DNA of 64,000 bases from Vibrio penaeicida. GTDB taxonomy: Bacteria > Pseudomonadota > Gammaproteobacteria > Enterobacterales > Vibrionaceae. Location of the stretch: NCBI RefSeq assembly GCF_019977755.1, contig NZ_AP025144.1:124001-188000 (forward strand), written 5' to 3'. This document shows, piece by piece, positions 17,481 to 26,805 of this stretch. Within the stretch, counting starts at the first letter, position 1, and each line of letters starts with the position of its first letter. The translations under genes were made by a program, and so were the position numbers. Below the pieces are notes generated by a model. The model did no database searches. It worked only from the letters and a program-made list of their open reading frames with translations, and was not told the DNA's origin.

Positions 17481-18599
17481 GTGTCAGACAGTACGTTTAA
17501 CGTCGTTGCTTTTGTATTAGACGACCACAGTCAACAAATCATCACTCAACTGGCTGCCGACATTGATAACCAGAATATTCAGGTACAAAAAGGCGACATT
17601 AACAAGGCAAGAGAGTGGTGTACAAAACATGGCGCCCCCGACCTTTTGTTGGTTGATGGAGGTGACTGTGTCAACTTAGACAGCGCTCTTAGTGAGCTAT
17701 CACATCATTGCCCTCCTCAGATGAAGTTGATCGTTCTGGGGAAAAAGCAAGAAGTGACCCTTTATCGCCACTTAATGTTTGCCGGAGTGAATGATTACCA
17801 CACAACTCCTCTTGATGCCGATGCACTGAGACTGAGTTTGCTTCATCTTCAAGGTCATCAGGTGAAAAAATCCCTACGTACGGGCAAAGTCATCTGTGTT
17901 CTTGGTAGTTCAGGCGGCTGTGGTGTCAGTACTATTGCCAGCAACTTAGGCTACTATCTTGCAGAAAAGCAAAGTCAGCACGTTGCGCTTGTCGACCTTG
18001 ATGTCTTCCATAGTCAGCACCCTATTTTACTTGGCACCGACTATGAACCCAATTTAGAAAATATTCTAAAAGATGCGGATCGTATTGACGAAACTCTGCT
18101 CGCTCACAGTAGCCATCAGTTTTCAAAAACACTGCACCTGTTTTATGGTCAAGATAGCCAGTTACCCTCCGACAATCATGGCTCGATAACTGAGACCATT
18201 CAGGCTCTGGCAGAGCACTATGGTACGGTGATTATTGATATACCCAACCTCCATAATCCAGCCATGTTAGACGTCATTGAAAAAGCCGATAACTGTATTT
18301 ACGTCACCGATTACAGCCTTAATAGTTACCGCTTTTTAGCCAAACTTAGAGCGCGCGTTCAATCGACACATCAAAGACAGATTTTGGTGGGTAATTTGTG
18401 CAGAAAAAGTAAAGGGCGAGTGCCTAAGACTGAACTGAGTAAGTCTCTAAGCTTAGACTTGTCCCTTGAGTTCCCTTTTGATGCCAAAGCGTTTGAAAAG
18501 TCAGAACTGGTAGGCAAACCTATTATGTCTCAAAGTACTCGATTCAGTAAAAAGCTTGCTCAGCTAGGCCAAATGGTCAGCTCGGCAGCAAAAAGGTAA
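17481..18599 (+). CDS. tadZ: TadZ/CpaE pilus localisation ATPase
   Basis: MinD/ParA-like protein that places the Tad machine in the cell, 372 residues. An N-terminal receiver-like (atypical response regulator) domain spans about residues 1-120. The ATPase domain starts VICVLGSSGGCGVST, a deviant Walker A in which the usual GGVG reads GGCG, followed by VALVDLDVF and VIIDIPN. GTG start with GGAGAGG upstream. Three bases after rcpB. Confidence 0.9.
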   Translation: MSDSTFNVVAFVLDDHSQQIITQLAADIDNQNIQVQKGDINKAREWCTKHGAPDLLLVDGGDCVNLDSALSELSHHCPPQMKLIVLGKKQEVTLYRHLMFAGVNDYHTTPLDADALRLSLLHLQGHQVKKSLRTGKVICVLGSSGGCGVSTIASNLGYYLAEKQSQHVALVDLDVFHSQHPILLGTDYEPNLENILKDADRIDETLLAHSSHQFSKTLHLFYGQDSQLPSDNHGSITETIQALAEHYGTVIIDIPNLHNPAMLDVIEKADNCIYVTDYSLNSYRFLAKLRARVQSTHQRQILVGNLCRKSKGRVPKTELSKSLSLDLSLEFPFDAKAFEKSELVGKPIMSQSTRFSKKLAQLGQMVSSAAKR

Positions 18600-18605
18600 T
18601 TGCTC

Positions 18606-19904
18606 ATGTTTAGACAAAGCAGCCTTGCGCCCAAGCAGAGAACTCATCAACTGTTAACCATGTCAGATGAGGCGAAAAGTGCCTTTTATGAGCTGGTTGA
18701 TCCATCGGTTGCCGCTAACCTAAGCAGAGATGAGTTGCTACCGAGAGTCCGAGAAGCTTTAGCTAATATTGCTTCAAAAAAAATGCTGCCATACAACAAT
18801 CAGGAATTGGCTGTTCTTGCGCTTCAATTGGTTGATGAAATGGTGGGCATTGGCCCGATTCAACCTTTGTTAGAAGATCCAAGTGTTTCAGACATTTTAG
18901 TGAACGGCCCTGATACTGTGTATGTGGAGCGTCAGGGTATTCTACAAAAAACCGACATTCGATTTAGGGACAGTAAGCATGTTTTGAACGTCGCTCAGCG
19001 TATTGTGAATGCAATAGGGCGAAGAGTGGATGAGTCAAACCCTATGGTTGATGCAAGACTTAAAGATGGCAGCCGAGTAAACGTCATCGCTCCGCCACTT
19101 GCATTACACGGTACCTGTATCTCTATCCGTAAATTTCCAGCCAACAAAATGATGCTGGATAGCCTGGTGAGCAAACAGAGTTTGTCTTCCCAAATGGCTG
19201 ACTTTTTGGCCATCGCAACACACTGCCGCTGCAATATCCTTATTTCAGGAGGAACGGGTTCAGGTAAAACAACCCTGTTGAATGCGTTGAGTCGACATAT
19301 CAGTGAAGACGAACGCATCATTACCATAGAAGATGCAGCAGAGCTCTCTTTAGCACAGCCGCACTGGGTTCCTTTGGAAACTCGTAACGCGAGTACGGAA
19401 GGGAACGGAGAGGTGAATGTTCGCGATTTGGTCAAAAACGCACTTCGTATGCGTCCAGATAGAATTGTTTTAGGTGAAGTTCGTGGGGCGGAAGCCTTTG
19501 ATATGTTGCAGGCGATGAATACGGGACATGACGGCTCGCTTTGTACTCTTCACGCAAACAACCCCCAAGATGCCATTGTTCGTCTAACAAACATGTTGCA
19601 AATGGGTGGTGAGCGACTGTCGGATCAAATCATACGCAGTCAAATTGTCAGCGCTATCGATGTCGTTGTGCAACTGGAAAGAATGAGAGATGGGCATCGC
19701 CGTATTACCGCCATCAGTGAAGTCGTAGGGAGCCAGGGCGAGCACATTGAGCTCAAGCCGATTTTCCGTTTTGATCTCAAACGCGCGGATAAACATCAGA
19801 TACACGGTGACTACAACGTATTCAATGTCTCTGAAGCCCTGCTAGAAAAAGCCTCTCACTTTGCTCTGGAAGAAGAGATGCAAACCAGCGTGGAGAAATC
19901 ATAG
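18606..19904 (+). CDS. tadA: TadA/CpaF secretion ATPase
   Basis: Hexameric ATPase energising Flp pilus assembly, 432 residues. Walker A ISGGTGSGKTTLLN, Asp box (IITIEDAAEL), RMRPDRIVLGEVRGAEA (Walker B region) and the His box SLCTLHANNP are all intact. The N-terminal region LLEDPSVSDILVNGPDTVYV is typical of CpaF. I chose the ATG at 18606 over a TTG six bases earlier; spacing from AAGG fits better. Confidence 0.96.
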   Translation: MFRQSSLAPKQRTHQLLTMSDEAKSAFYELVDPSVAANLSRDELLPRVREALANIASKKMLPYNNQELAVLALQLVDEMVGIGPIQPLLEDPSVSDILVNGPDTVYVERQGILQKTDIRFRDSKHVLNVAQRIVNAIGRRVDESNPMVDARLKDGSRVNVIAPPLALHGTCISIRKFPANKMMLDSLVSKQSLSSQMADFLAIATHCRCNILISGGTGSGKTTLLNALSRHISEDERIITIEDAAELSLAQPHWVPLETRNASTEGNGEVNVRDLVKNALRMRPDRIVLGEVRGAEAFDMLQAMNTGHDGSLCTLHANNPQDAIVRLTNMLQMGGERLSDQIIRSQIVSAIDVVVQLERMRDGHRRITAISEVVGSQGEHIELKPIFRFDLKRADKHQIHGDYNVFNVSEALLEKASHFALEEEMQTSVEKS

Positions 19905-20803
19905 TGGCTTTGCTGATTGGAATCACCTTGGTGTGGTTAATCGCCGGTGCCTTTGCCTGGCATCATATAGAAAAGCAGGACGGTTGGAAAAAACAGCTCG
20001 GCCGATACACCTTAGTGGCACTGTCCCAAGATCAGGAGAGCGTCGCTCCTTTCTGGGAGCGTTGGCAATGGTTCCAAAACTTGGTGACCTTTCTGGGGTA
20101 TGAAAAGCTTCGTCAATGGGCGGCGGGTGGCATAGTCGCGCTGGTGGCTTTTTCGACTCTGCTGATTATCAACGGCATGGATTGGTACGTATCCATTCCA
20201 TTGAGTGCCGTCAGTATTGGCTTAGCCGGCTATTTTTTCTATCTTCAGCAACAACAAAAAGCCATGGACCATTTTCGTAATGAGCTGCCAGACATCATCG
20301 ATGGTTTGTTAAGGGCGTTACGTGTTGGCGCTCCAATGGCGGATACCTTTCTTGAAATATCTCACCAGCACGATGGCATCACTCGACGTCTGTTTGAACG
20401 AATGCACGATGAGCTCAGTGTCGGTCAGACTTTACCTGACGTAATGAAGCATGCTGCGAAAAGAATGCCTATTGCTGAGTTTCGATTCTTAACCATAGTA
20501 CTGAGTCTGCAACAAGAAACCGGTGGTCGCCTGACAGGCGTACTGGAAAGACTCAGTCATACATTAAGAGCCCGAGCCGAACTTAATGCCAGCATTCTCA
20601 GCATTACATCTGAGTCCCGTAACTCAGCTAAAGTACTGGCGGCTCTACCTGTTCTGGTCTGTTTAGTGCTGTTTACCACAGGCAAAGAACACTTTGACTT
20701 TTTAATGGCTTCAACGGGAGGGCAACTTGTTATGGCATATGTCGTCACTAGCATTCTGTTTGGCCTTTTTCTCATTCGACGTATGACACAGTTAAAAGGA
20801 TAA
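19904..20803 (+). CDS. tadB: TadB inner-membrane platform protein
   Basis: One of two T2SS-F-type integral membrane proteins of the Tad system, 299 residues. Hydrophobic helices lie near the start, at about 75-115 and at the C-terminus. The T2SSF domain block PDIIDGLLRALRVGAPMADTFLEI and LTIVLSLQQETGGRLTGVLERL match TadB. GTG start overlaps the tadA stop by one base (TAGTG), indicating coupling. Confidence 0.92.
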   Translation: MALLIGITLVWLIAGAFAWHHIEKQDGWKKQLGRYTLVALSQDQESVAPFWERWQWFQNLVTFLGYEKLRQWAAGGIVALVAFSTLLIINGMDWYVSIPLSAVSIGLAGYFFYLQQQQKAMDHFRNELPDIIDGLLRALRVGAPMADTFLEISHQHDGITRRLFERMHDELSVGQTLPDVMKHAAKRMPIAEFRFLTIVLSLQQETGGRLTGVLERLSHTLRARAELNASILSITSESRNSAKVLAALPVLVCLVLFTTGKEHFDFLMASTGGQLVMAYVVTSILFGLFLIRRMTQLKG

Positions 20804-20808
20804 GTATC

Positions 20809-21729
20809 ATGGAACTGACCACTATCCCCAACTTTTGGATTGTCTCATTGGCATTGGTGATGATTTTCATCCTTGTGTTAGCGACTTTTTTCTTGTCTCA
20901 GCAAACCCTTGCGCGTTGGCAGGAACAGTGTGCACGATACACAAAAATCAACGACGATGAAGACGTCGGCGTTGCCCAACAAACTCCGTCATTCTGGAGC
21001 TCGTTAGGGGTGCTGTATCCGGTATCAGACAAAGAGAAAAAACGCCTTGTTCAAATGTTAGAACAAGCGGGGATACAATCACCAACTGCACTGAACTCAA
21101 CACGAGGTGCCAAGCTGTTTCTTGGCTTGATGGCGGCCGTTATTGCCCTTTTTTGGCGTTGGTCTCAAGAAGAGCTTCTTGAAGCCATGACCGTCATGTT
21201 TATTTTAATTAGCTATGTACTTGGTTCAAACCTTCCGGAGTACTGGCTGAAACGTTTGGCCCGCCAAGCGATACAAAAACAACAACAAGTGGTTCCAGAC
21301 GCCATCGATCTGATGGTTATTAGCGTAGAAGCCGGATTGTCTCTTGAACGTGCCTTGGAAAAAGTCGGCACATACCTACTTGATGTGGAACCCATGTTAG
21401 CCAACCAGTTTTTGCGTACCCACGCTGAGATCCAAGTGCGGGGAGAATCTTCTGAGTGTCTGAAAAAACTGGCATGGAGAACCGGATTAAAAGAACTTGA
21501 GCGTTTGGCAAGCACCATTTCTATGGCCGAGCGATATGGTTCTCCTCTTGCGGAAACCATGAGAACCATCAGTGATGATGCGCGCCAAATGAGAAAAATG
21601 GCCCTTCAGGAACAAGCCGGTAAGCTGCCAAGTCGCATTACCTTGATTCAAATGGCGCTTATTATGTTGCCTCTGCTTGTTCTTATCATTACCCCAACAA
21701 TGAACCTATTACTAGAGAGCTTACGATGA
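20809..21729 (+). CDS. tadC: TadC inner-membrane platform protein
   Basis: Second T2SS-F-type platform protein, 306 residues, partner of TadB. N-terminal membrane helix, PDAIDLMVISVEAGLSLERAL, RTGLKELERLASTISMAERYG and the ending KLPSRITLIQMALIMLPLLVLIITP are characteristic. The end overlaps tadD by four bases. Confidence 0.92.
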   Translation: MELTTIPNFWIVSLALVMIFILVLATFFLSQQTLARWQEQCARYTKINDDEDVGVAQQTPSFWSSLGVLYPVSDKEKKRLVQMLEQAGIQSPTALNSTRGAKLFLGLMAAVIALFWRWSQEELLEAMTVMFILISYVLGSNLPEYWLKRLARQAIQKQQQVVPDAIDLMVISVEAGLSLERALEKVGTYLLDVEPMLANQFLRTHAEIQVRGESSECLKKLAWRTGLKELERLASTISMAERYGSPLAETMRTISDDARQMRKMALQEQAGKLPSRITLIQMALIMLPLLVLIITPTMNLLLESLR

Positions 21730-22496
21730 GTTCATTTTTTACCTTTAAAGGCCTAGCCTCCATTTACCTTTGTCTTATGCTGCTAGGCTGCGCAACGCCG
21801 CAAAAAGTGAACAAACAGACGGAAAATAACGAAAAAGTTCTGGCTGAAGCTTCCTTTAACTACGGACAATTTGCAAAGGCTGAAGAGCAGTACTTAAGGC
21901 TGCTTAGCGCATACCCAGACAAACTGGAATATCAGCTTATGCTTGCCCGAAGCCAGTATAACCAAGACAAAAAAGAAGCGGCTATCGCCAAACTAAAACA
22001 CGTCACCTTAGCTGAAGATCCTATCGCTGCCCAGGCTAGTATGTACTTAGGTCGTTATCTTCTGGCAGCAGCAAGAGTGCCAGAAGCCATTGCCGTCTAT
22101 GAACTGGGGGTCAGCAAGGCGAATAATAATCGTATTAAGGCTCGACTTCATAACGGGCTAGGCATCGCTTTACTGGAGTTTGATTTAGAACGAGCTCGTT
22201 CAGAGCTCACCCAAGCTGTCGCCCTTGCCCCCGACAATCCTCATTATCGCTCCAATTTAGCGCTTAGCTATCTGCAGGACAATCAGTTGGCTAAGGCACG
22301 ACAGACTTTTGAGCCTTTGTTGGCGTATCAGCAGTTGCCTATTCAGGTCGAGCTTAACTTTGCCCTATTACTTCTGGCAGAAGGCGATGAAGATCAAGCT
22401 CGGGCTCTGTTAACTCGTCATTTACCAGCCAGTGAAGTGGAAAGAGATCTGTCGATACTCAAAGGTCGTTTAAATGGCTCAGGAACCCTACTATGA
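21726..22496 (+). CDS. tadD: TadD TPR lipoprotein
   Basis: Tetratricopeptide-repeat lipoprotein of 256 residues that supports secretin assembly in other Tad systems. Lipobox MLLGC follows a hydrophobic signal. TPR-like helical pairs run through most of the mature protein (ASFNYGQFAKAEEQYLRLLS, GLGIALLEFDLERARSELTQ, NLALSYLQDNQLAKARQTF). Starts inside the tadC stop (ATGA) and ends inside the tadE start. Confidence 0.9.
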   Translation: MSSFFTFKGLASIYLCLMLLGCATPQKVNKQTENNEKVLAEASFNYGQFAKAEEQYLRLLSAYPDKLEYQLMLARSQYNQDKKEAAIAKLKHVTLAEDPIAAQASMYLGRYLLAAARVPEAIAVYELGVSKANNNRIKARLHNGLGIALLEFDLERARSELTQAVALAPDNPHYRSNLALSYLQDNQLAKARQTFEPLLAYQQLPIQVELNFALLLLAEGDEDQARALLTRHLPASEVERDLSILKGRLNGSGTLL

Positions 22497-22963
22497 CAAG
22501 CTCGTCAAAACGGCAAAAAGGGGTGATCAGTCTTGAAACCGCTTTTTTGATGCCTGTTTTTCTCGGGATCACTTTGATGTTTTTTGATGTATCGCGGCTC
22601 CATCTTCAATACGGATTGCTCGAACATGCCATGCGTCAATCTCTTCGCGAACTGCTTACAGAAAATTGGTACAACAACCCTTTAACCAGCGGGAAAGTAA
22701 AACGTATGGTTGAAGAGCACGGCTTTGGATTTCTCGACTCGGTCACCATTGAACTGATCAAGTTTGATTCGATGGATGCCCTGTTGCAAGTGGAAGATGA
22801 AGAAGAAGAGGTTGACCCTATTTATCGTCCTTCTGATCCCGTTTACCGAGTGACGGCCACCTTGACGACTGAGTTGAAATTTAGCCCGCTGGGCTTCTTT
22901 GAACCTGAAAAACTCAAACAAACCAGTACCGTCATTATTTCTCAGGATTTATTGTTTAACTAA
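22493..22963 (+). CDS. tadE: TadE pseudopilin
   Basis: Minor pseudopilin of 156 residues. A short leader ending KRQKG is followed by VISLETAFLMPVFLGITLMF, the TadE-like hydrophobic helix with Glu at position 5 after the predicted TadV cleavage. Overlaps tadD by four bases. Confidence 0.9.
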   Translation: MTSSSKRQKGVISLETAFLMPVFLGITLMFFDVSRLHLQYGLLEHAMRQSLRELLTENWYNNPLTSGKVKRMVEEHGFGFLDSVTIELIKFDSMDALLQVEDEEEEVDPIYRPSDPVYRVTATLTTELKFSPLGFFEPEKLKQTSTVIISQDLLFN

Positions 22964-22965
22964 CT

Positions 22966-23463
22966 ATGTGCATAAAAAAGCTACGTCAGTCCGGTCTCCC
23001 TTCCAGAGCCAAAGGAAGCATAAGTCTAGAGATGGCCATGATTGCTCCTATATTACTGACCATCATACTGGCTTCGTCGGAGCTACTCACCATCATGCGT
23101 GTTGAACAGAGACTCATTAACTTAAACTACAACATACTGACACTGGTCGGAAATCAGAGAACACTAACAAGAGAGAACAATATCGCTCAGCTTCCTTATT
23201 TCCGTGACTTTGCAGAAACCCAATTAGAGTTTATAGCCAAAGGGCAAGCTGGCTTATCCATTGCCACTTATAATGCCGCAACCGATGAAACCACCGTTAT
23301 TTTACTTGATGGTCGCTGCCCATTGACCAAGCGTTGGCCGGATTTTGCATTAGGGAGTTTGGTCGAAGTCACCCTATGTTTTGACCCTGAAGAGACCAAT
23401 CCAATTTGGAACCTGTGGCCGAAAGGTCGTTTTTCTTCAAGCATGATCCGAGAGGTCAACTAA
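22966..23463 (+). CDS. tadF: TadF pseudopilin
   Basis: Second minor pseudopilin, 165 residues. Leader ending RAKG, then SISLEMAMIAPILLTIILAS. The two downstream cysteines (GRCPLTKRW, VTLCFDPEE) could pair. Two bases after tadE and one before tadG. Confidence 0.88.
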   Translation: MCIKKLRQSGLPSRAKGSISLEMAMIAPILLTIILASSELLTIMRVEQRLINLNYNILTLVGNQRTLTRENNIAQLPYFRDFAETQLEFIAKGQAGLSIATYNAATDETTVILLDGRCPLTKRWPDFALGSLVEVTLCFDPEETNPIWNLWPKGRFSSSMIREVN

Positions 23464-23464
23464 G

Positions 23465-24853
23465 ATGGGTACTTTACAAAGACACAAACAGCGGGGCGTT
23501 ATCTCTGTATCAACCGCTCTGTTTCTGTCCGGCATGCTCACATTTTTTAGTTTTGTTCTGGTGGTCATTATTTCAAGCATCACCGACAGCCGACTCTCTA
23601 TGCTGGCCGACTCCATCTTGTATTCAGCTTCAGACAGTCATACTTCCGCTCTGGATGCCCAGCAGCTTTTGGAAGCGAACATAGAGTCAGATACTTCTGG
23701 ATTAAAAGATCCTACGGCGTCACTGCATAAACGGGAAAGCGATGCCTCGGTTAGCGTAAAAGGGACGGTGGACTTAGATCAACTGGTGCTCACGGACCAA
23801 CTTCAAACCGGCAATTTAGATATAAAACATCACGCAAAATCCCAACTTCATCAATTGACCCTAGAAATAGCCGTTATGCTGGATGTGTCTGGTTCCATGA
23901 TGGACAAACCTATGGAGCAAGCATTAAAAGGTCTACGAGATTTTGCTGATATTCTCTATGCACAAGAGAGACGTAACTTAAGTAAAACCGTTAGCATTGT
24001 TCCAGCGACTGGCTATGTCAATATTGGCCTTAGACCTGAGTTTTTTAAGCCTAGCGCCATCAAGGTTCCCAGAGGTCTTAAGCCTTTGTTTAAGGAAATG
24101 CGCTGGAGGGATCTGCTGAGCGATAAGATACCAGATCGTTGGCGTGGAGCCATGTGTACCCAGCTCACGGAAGTTCAGGAAGGTTTATCTAACGCCAGCG
24201 CCATGACACCAACTTGGATTAGAAACTTAGAGCGTGGCCCACAACATCAGGATCTCAGGTTTGTTTTGCATACCGCTTTTCCTCCTGGGGTACCGGAATT
24301 TCAAGATGGCACGCCACTGTTAGAGTTTTATCCAAAAGACAATAAAGATCCCTATCGTCCTAACTGGAAACATTTACTGGCTCTATTTGATAATTCCGAC
24401 TGTGGTGTCAGTAAGGTTCTACCTTATTTGTCCAACCATAAAGAACTCGTCAGAGGGCTTAAAACAATGTATCCAGAGGTGAGCACCAATAATGCTGAAG
24501 GAATTGTTTGGGCTTGGCGTTTACTCTCTCCAGAATGGAGAGGAAAATGGGACAAGAAAAAATCCGAGCTGCCTAGAGATTACGGTTTGCCTAACAATAA
24601 AAAAGTGATGATCTTGTTTACTGATGGCGATCACTTAACCGACCCTAAAATGCGTGACCGGAAACAAGTCTCCCTATGTCGAGAGATGAAAAAGAAAGGC
24701 ATTGAAATCATCGCCATTGACTTCAATAATCGCTCTCAATCCATGAAATCGTGCGCCAGTCCGGGCCGGTACTTCCCTGCCAACAACCGAACCATAAGAA
24801 CAGTGCTTCAACAAGTAGCTACCACGCTTAACAAGATTGAACTGGTGAAATAA
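23465..24853 (+). CDS. tadG: TadG, von Willebrand factor A-type pilus protein
   Basis: 462 residues. N-terminal membrane helix (ALFLSGMLTFFSFVLVVIIS), then a VWA domain with MIDAS residues in MLDVSGSMMDKPM and ILFTDGDHLTDPK. Expected to act on the outside as an adhesin-like or assembly component. It is the last gene of the locus; a hairpin follows. Confidence 0.9.
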   Translation: MGTLQRHKQRGVISVSTALFLSGMLTFFSFVLVVIISSITDSRLSMLADSILYSASDSHTSALDAQQLLEANIESDTSGLKDPTASLHKRESDASVSVKGTVDLDQLVLTDQLQTGNLDIKHHAKSQLHQLTLEIAVMLDVSGSMMDKPMEQALKGLRDFADILYAQERRNLSKTVSIVPATGYVNIGLRPEFFKPSAIKVPRGLKPLFKEMRWRDLLSDKIPDRWRGAMCTQLTEVQEGLSNASAMTPTWIRNLERGPQHQDLRFVLHTAFPPGVPEFQDGTPLLEFYPKDNKDPYRPNWKHLLALFDNSDCGVSKVLPYLSNHKELVRGLKTMYPEVSTNNAEGIVWAWRLLSPEWRGKWDKKKSELPRDYGLPNNKKVMILFTDGDHLTDPKMRDRKQVSLCREMKKKGIEIIAIDFNNRSQSMKSCASPGRYFPANNRTIRTVLQQVATTLNKIELVK

Positions 24854-24859
24854 ATCACG

Positions 24860-24892
24860 CAGCCTCTTAGTTTACTAAGGGGCTGACTTTAT
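24860..24892 (+). terminator. Terminator of the tad operon
   Basis: Eleven-pair stem CAGCCTCTTAG / CTAAGGGGCTG with one wobble and loop TTTA, followed by ACTTTATT. The T-run is weak, so termination may be partial. Confidence 0.6.
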
Positions 24893-24906
24893 TATTCCTG
24901 CACAAG

Positions 24907-25128
24907 GTACAACCTTTCATTCCTCAAGATCTCTCCAATATTGGGTACGACAATATTTATCAATCAGACTTGAGTTATCCCAAGCTTACAACCGTCGACA
25001 TTCCGCTGAACACCATTGCCACGCAGGCACTGGATGGTATTCAAAGAAAGTTTGATGAAAAAGACGCGTTGTGCGAAATCAAAATCAAACCCCGCTTAGT
25101 GATTCGAGGATCGGTGTCCAACGTATAG
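24907..25128 (+). pseudogene. C-terminal fragment of a LacI/GalR-family regulator
   Basis: A 73-codon frame reads FIPQDLSNIGYDNIYQSDLS, PKLTTVDIPLNTIATQALDG and KPRLVIRGSVSNV then stop. These are the last strands of the LacI/GalR ligand-binding domain. No DNA-binding domain and no start codon precede it; the tad terminator is only a few bases upstream. It is therefore a stump left by a deletion or insertion. A small hairpin terminator follows. Confidence 0.8.
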
Positions 25129-25131
25129 TAG

Positions 25132-25152
25132 AAGGACGCTAGGGTCCTTTTA
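25132..25152 (+). terminator. Small terminator behind the LacI fragment
   Basis: AAGGAC / GTCCTT stem with loop GCTAGG followed by TTTA. Probably the terminator of the former regulator gene. Confidence 0.5.
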
Positions 25153-25585
25153 CGTCGCTCTATACACATTCAGCATCTTTTCCCTTTCTATTGAGTTTTT
25201 TGTTATTTTACATTTTGAAATATATATAATTATCAAAATGTTAAAGTGCTTTGAACTTCATTTTAGCCGTTACTATCGACACCTGACTGAATTTTCGTGC
25301 TTCTTGGAATTAATTCTCTTTAAGTCACCATTAAGTTGATGTTAACAGCTTAATATCTCTGTGTTTTCAACATTTTATTCTTAAAAAACAACACCCTGTT
25401 GTTTCATCTTGAAAAGTTGAGCTCTGCCGCACGCATTTATAAAACAAGTTGTTGTAAGTTTTGTTGTGTATAGCATCAATTCCGCGTAAGCACTGCCATA
25501 TCGACGTGTTAAAAGCCCAATTATCCCTAATAAATCCATGTGATTTTAGGGAAGTAGTTAATTGACTTTTCATTAAGGGACTATT
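25153..25585. other. AT-rich leader region of the exporter-oxidoreductase-aminotransferase operon
   Basis: No gene is recognisable in these 433 bases. They must contain the promoter for the following three-gene operon. I saw no convincing operator or riboswitch. Confidence 0.5.
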
Positions 25586-26785
25586 TTGTTTAAAAATATT
25601 GATTTGCCTGGTTTATATAAGAATTCATCTTCTTTATTTATGAACAAACAGGTTCTGGCTATTTTCCTTCTTGCGAGTGCAAGTGCAGCAGTTAATCCCT
25701 ATAAAAATATATTTGGTATTGATGTTGTTGGCGTCTCCGAGCTTTCTTATAGCTTGGTGATGTTATTCTCTGGAATAGTCATAACAATATTCAGTATTTT
25801 CTTTGGGATGCGATCTGATATAAATGGTAGCTTTGTTAAGTACATTTATATTTGTGCATTCTGCGGTATTGTCGGTAACCTCAGCCTGTATTTTTGGCCG
25901 AATGAAATAGTCTATTTTGTTGCTAACTGCTTACTTCTGCCTGTCTTTTTTGTTATCAACTCACTGATATTTGGGTATGCGGCAGCAAAGCGTCAAAACG
26001 TTGAAGGCAACGACCAACATAAAGAAAATGCAGCGTTGCGATCAGTGTACTCAATGGGCTATGTGGCTACACTAGGTGTGATTGGCTCTTTAGCACTAGA
26101 AAAAAATCAACTCATATATGTATGGCTGTACGCAGGTATCTTTGCTGCCCTTATCTTAGGGGTATTTTCTAATGAACCCTTAAAAAACGTCGAATATAAA
26201 TCAGATAAGGCATCTGAATCATTATTAAAAGTATTTAATAAAGAAAATGTGATTAAATTAATCAGTGTTTCTCTTGTCACCAATATGCTTTTTACATTAG
26301 ACGCCACGGTACCACTTATTATCGTTAATCAAGTTCAAGGTGGATATTCGGGTATTGGTGCTTTTGAAGCCAGTATTGCTATTTTTGAAGTGTTCTTTAT
26401 TTTTTATTGGTCGCGTTTAGCATCCAAAATGCAACCATCCAGTGTCATTATTATCGGTGCAGTGATATTCGCTATTTCTATTGCGTTACTTTCCTTCACA
26501 CAAACCATGACGCATATTTATTTACTCATCCCTATGCTTGCACTTGGTGCTGCGTGTTTAATCAGTATTCCTATTGGTTTCTTGCAATCGTTGGCAACAG
26601 GTCGTGCTGGTGTGGGTGGCTCGTTACTTTCCATCTCTTTCTTTATTTCTTCGTCAGTGTCCTCTGTGGTCTATTTCGTGGGTATGTATTACTTCGAGAC
26701 CAAAGGGGCTATTTGGTTATCGTCCATCGTTGGACTGGTTGGCTTGCTCGTACTGTATTTCATTGACAGAAAGAAACACCAATAA
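25586..26785 (+). CDS. MFS transporter, possibly SetA-like sugar efflux type
   Basis: Integral membrane carrier of 399 residues with about twelve hydrophobic helices, the size of sugar-efflux permeases of the SetA type. Recognisable features: an FGMRSD loop after helix 2 (variant of the MFS motif A), a central hydrophilic loop (about 190-220) and LSISFFISSSVSSVVYFVG near the end. The TTG at 25586 has AAGGGA five bases upstream; an internal ATG at codon 19 (FMNKQV) is the main alternative. It is the first gene of an operon with an oxidoreductase and an aminotransferase, so I infer export of their product. Direction of transport is not provable from sequence. Confidence 0.8.
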   Translation: MFKNIDLPGLYKNSSSLFMNKQVLAIFLLASASAAVNPYKNIFGIDVVGVSELSYSLVMLFSGIVITIFSIFFGMRSDINGSFVKYIYICAFCGIVGNLSLYFWPNEIVYFVANCLLLPVFFVINSLIFGYAAAKRQNVEGNDQHKENAALRSVYSMGYVATLGVIGSLALEKNQLIYVWLYAGIFAALILGVFSNEPLKNVEYKSDKASESLLKVFNKENVIKLISVSLVTNMLFTLDATVPLIIVNQVQGGYSGIGAFEASIAIFEVFFIFYWSRLASKMQPSSVIIIGAVIFAISIALLSFTQTMTHIYLLIPMLALGAACLISIPIGFLQSLATGRAGVGGSLLSISFFISSSVSSVVYFVGMYYFETKGAIWLSSIVGLVGLLVLYFIDRKKHQ

Positions 26786-26805
26786 AAATAATACAAGGAG
26801 AAAGT

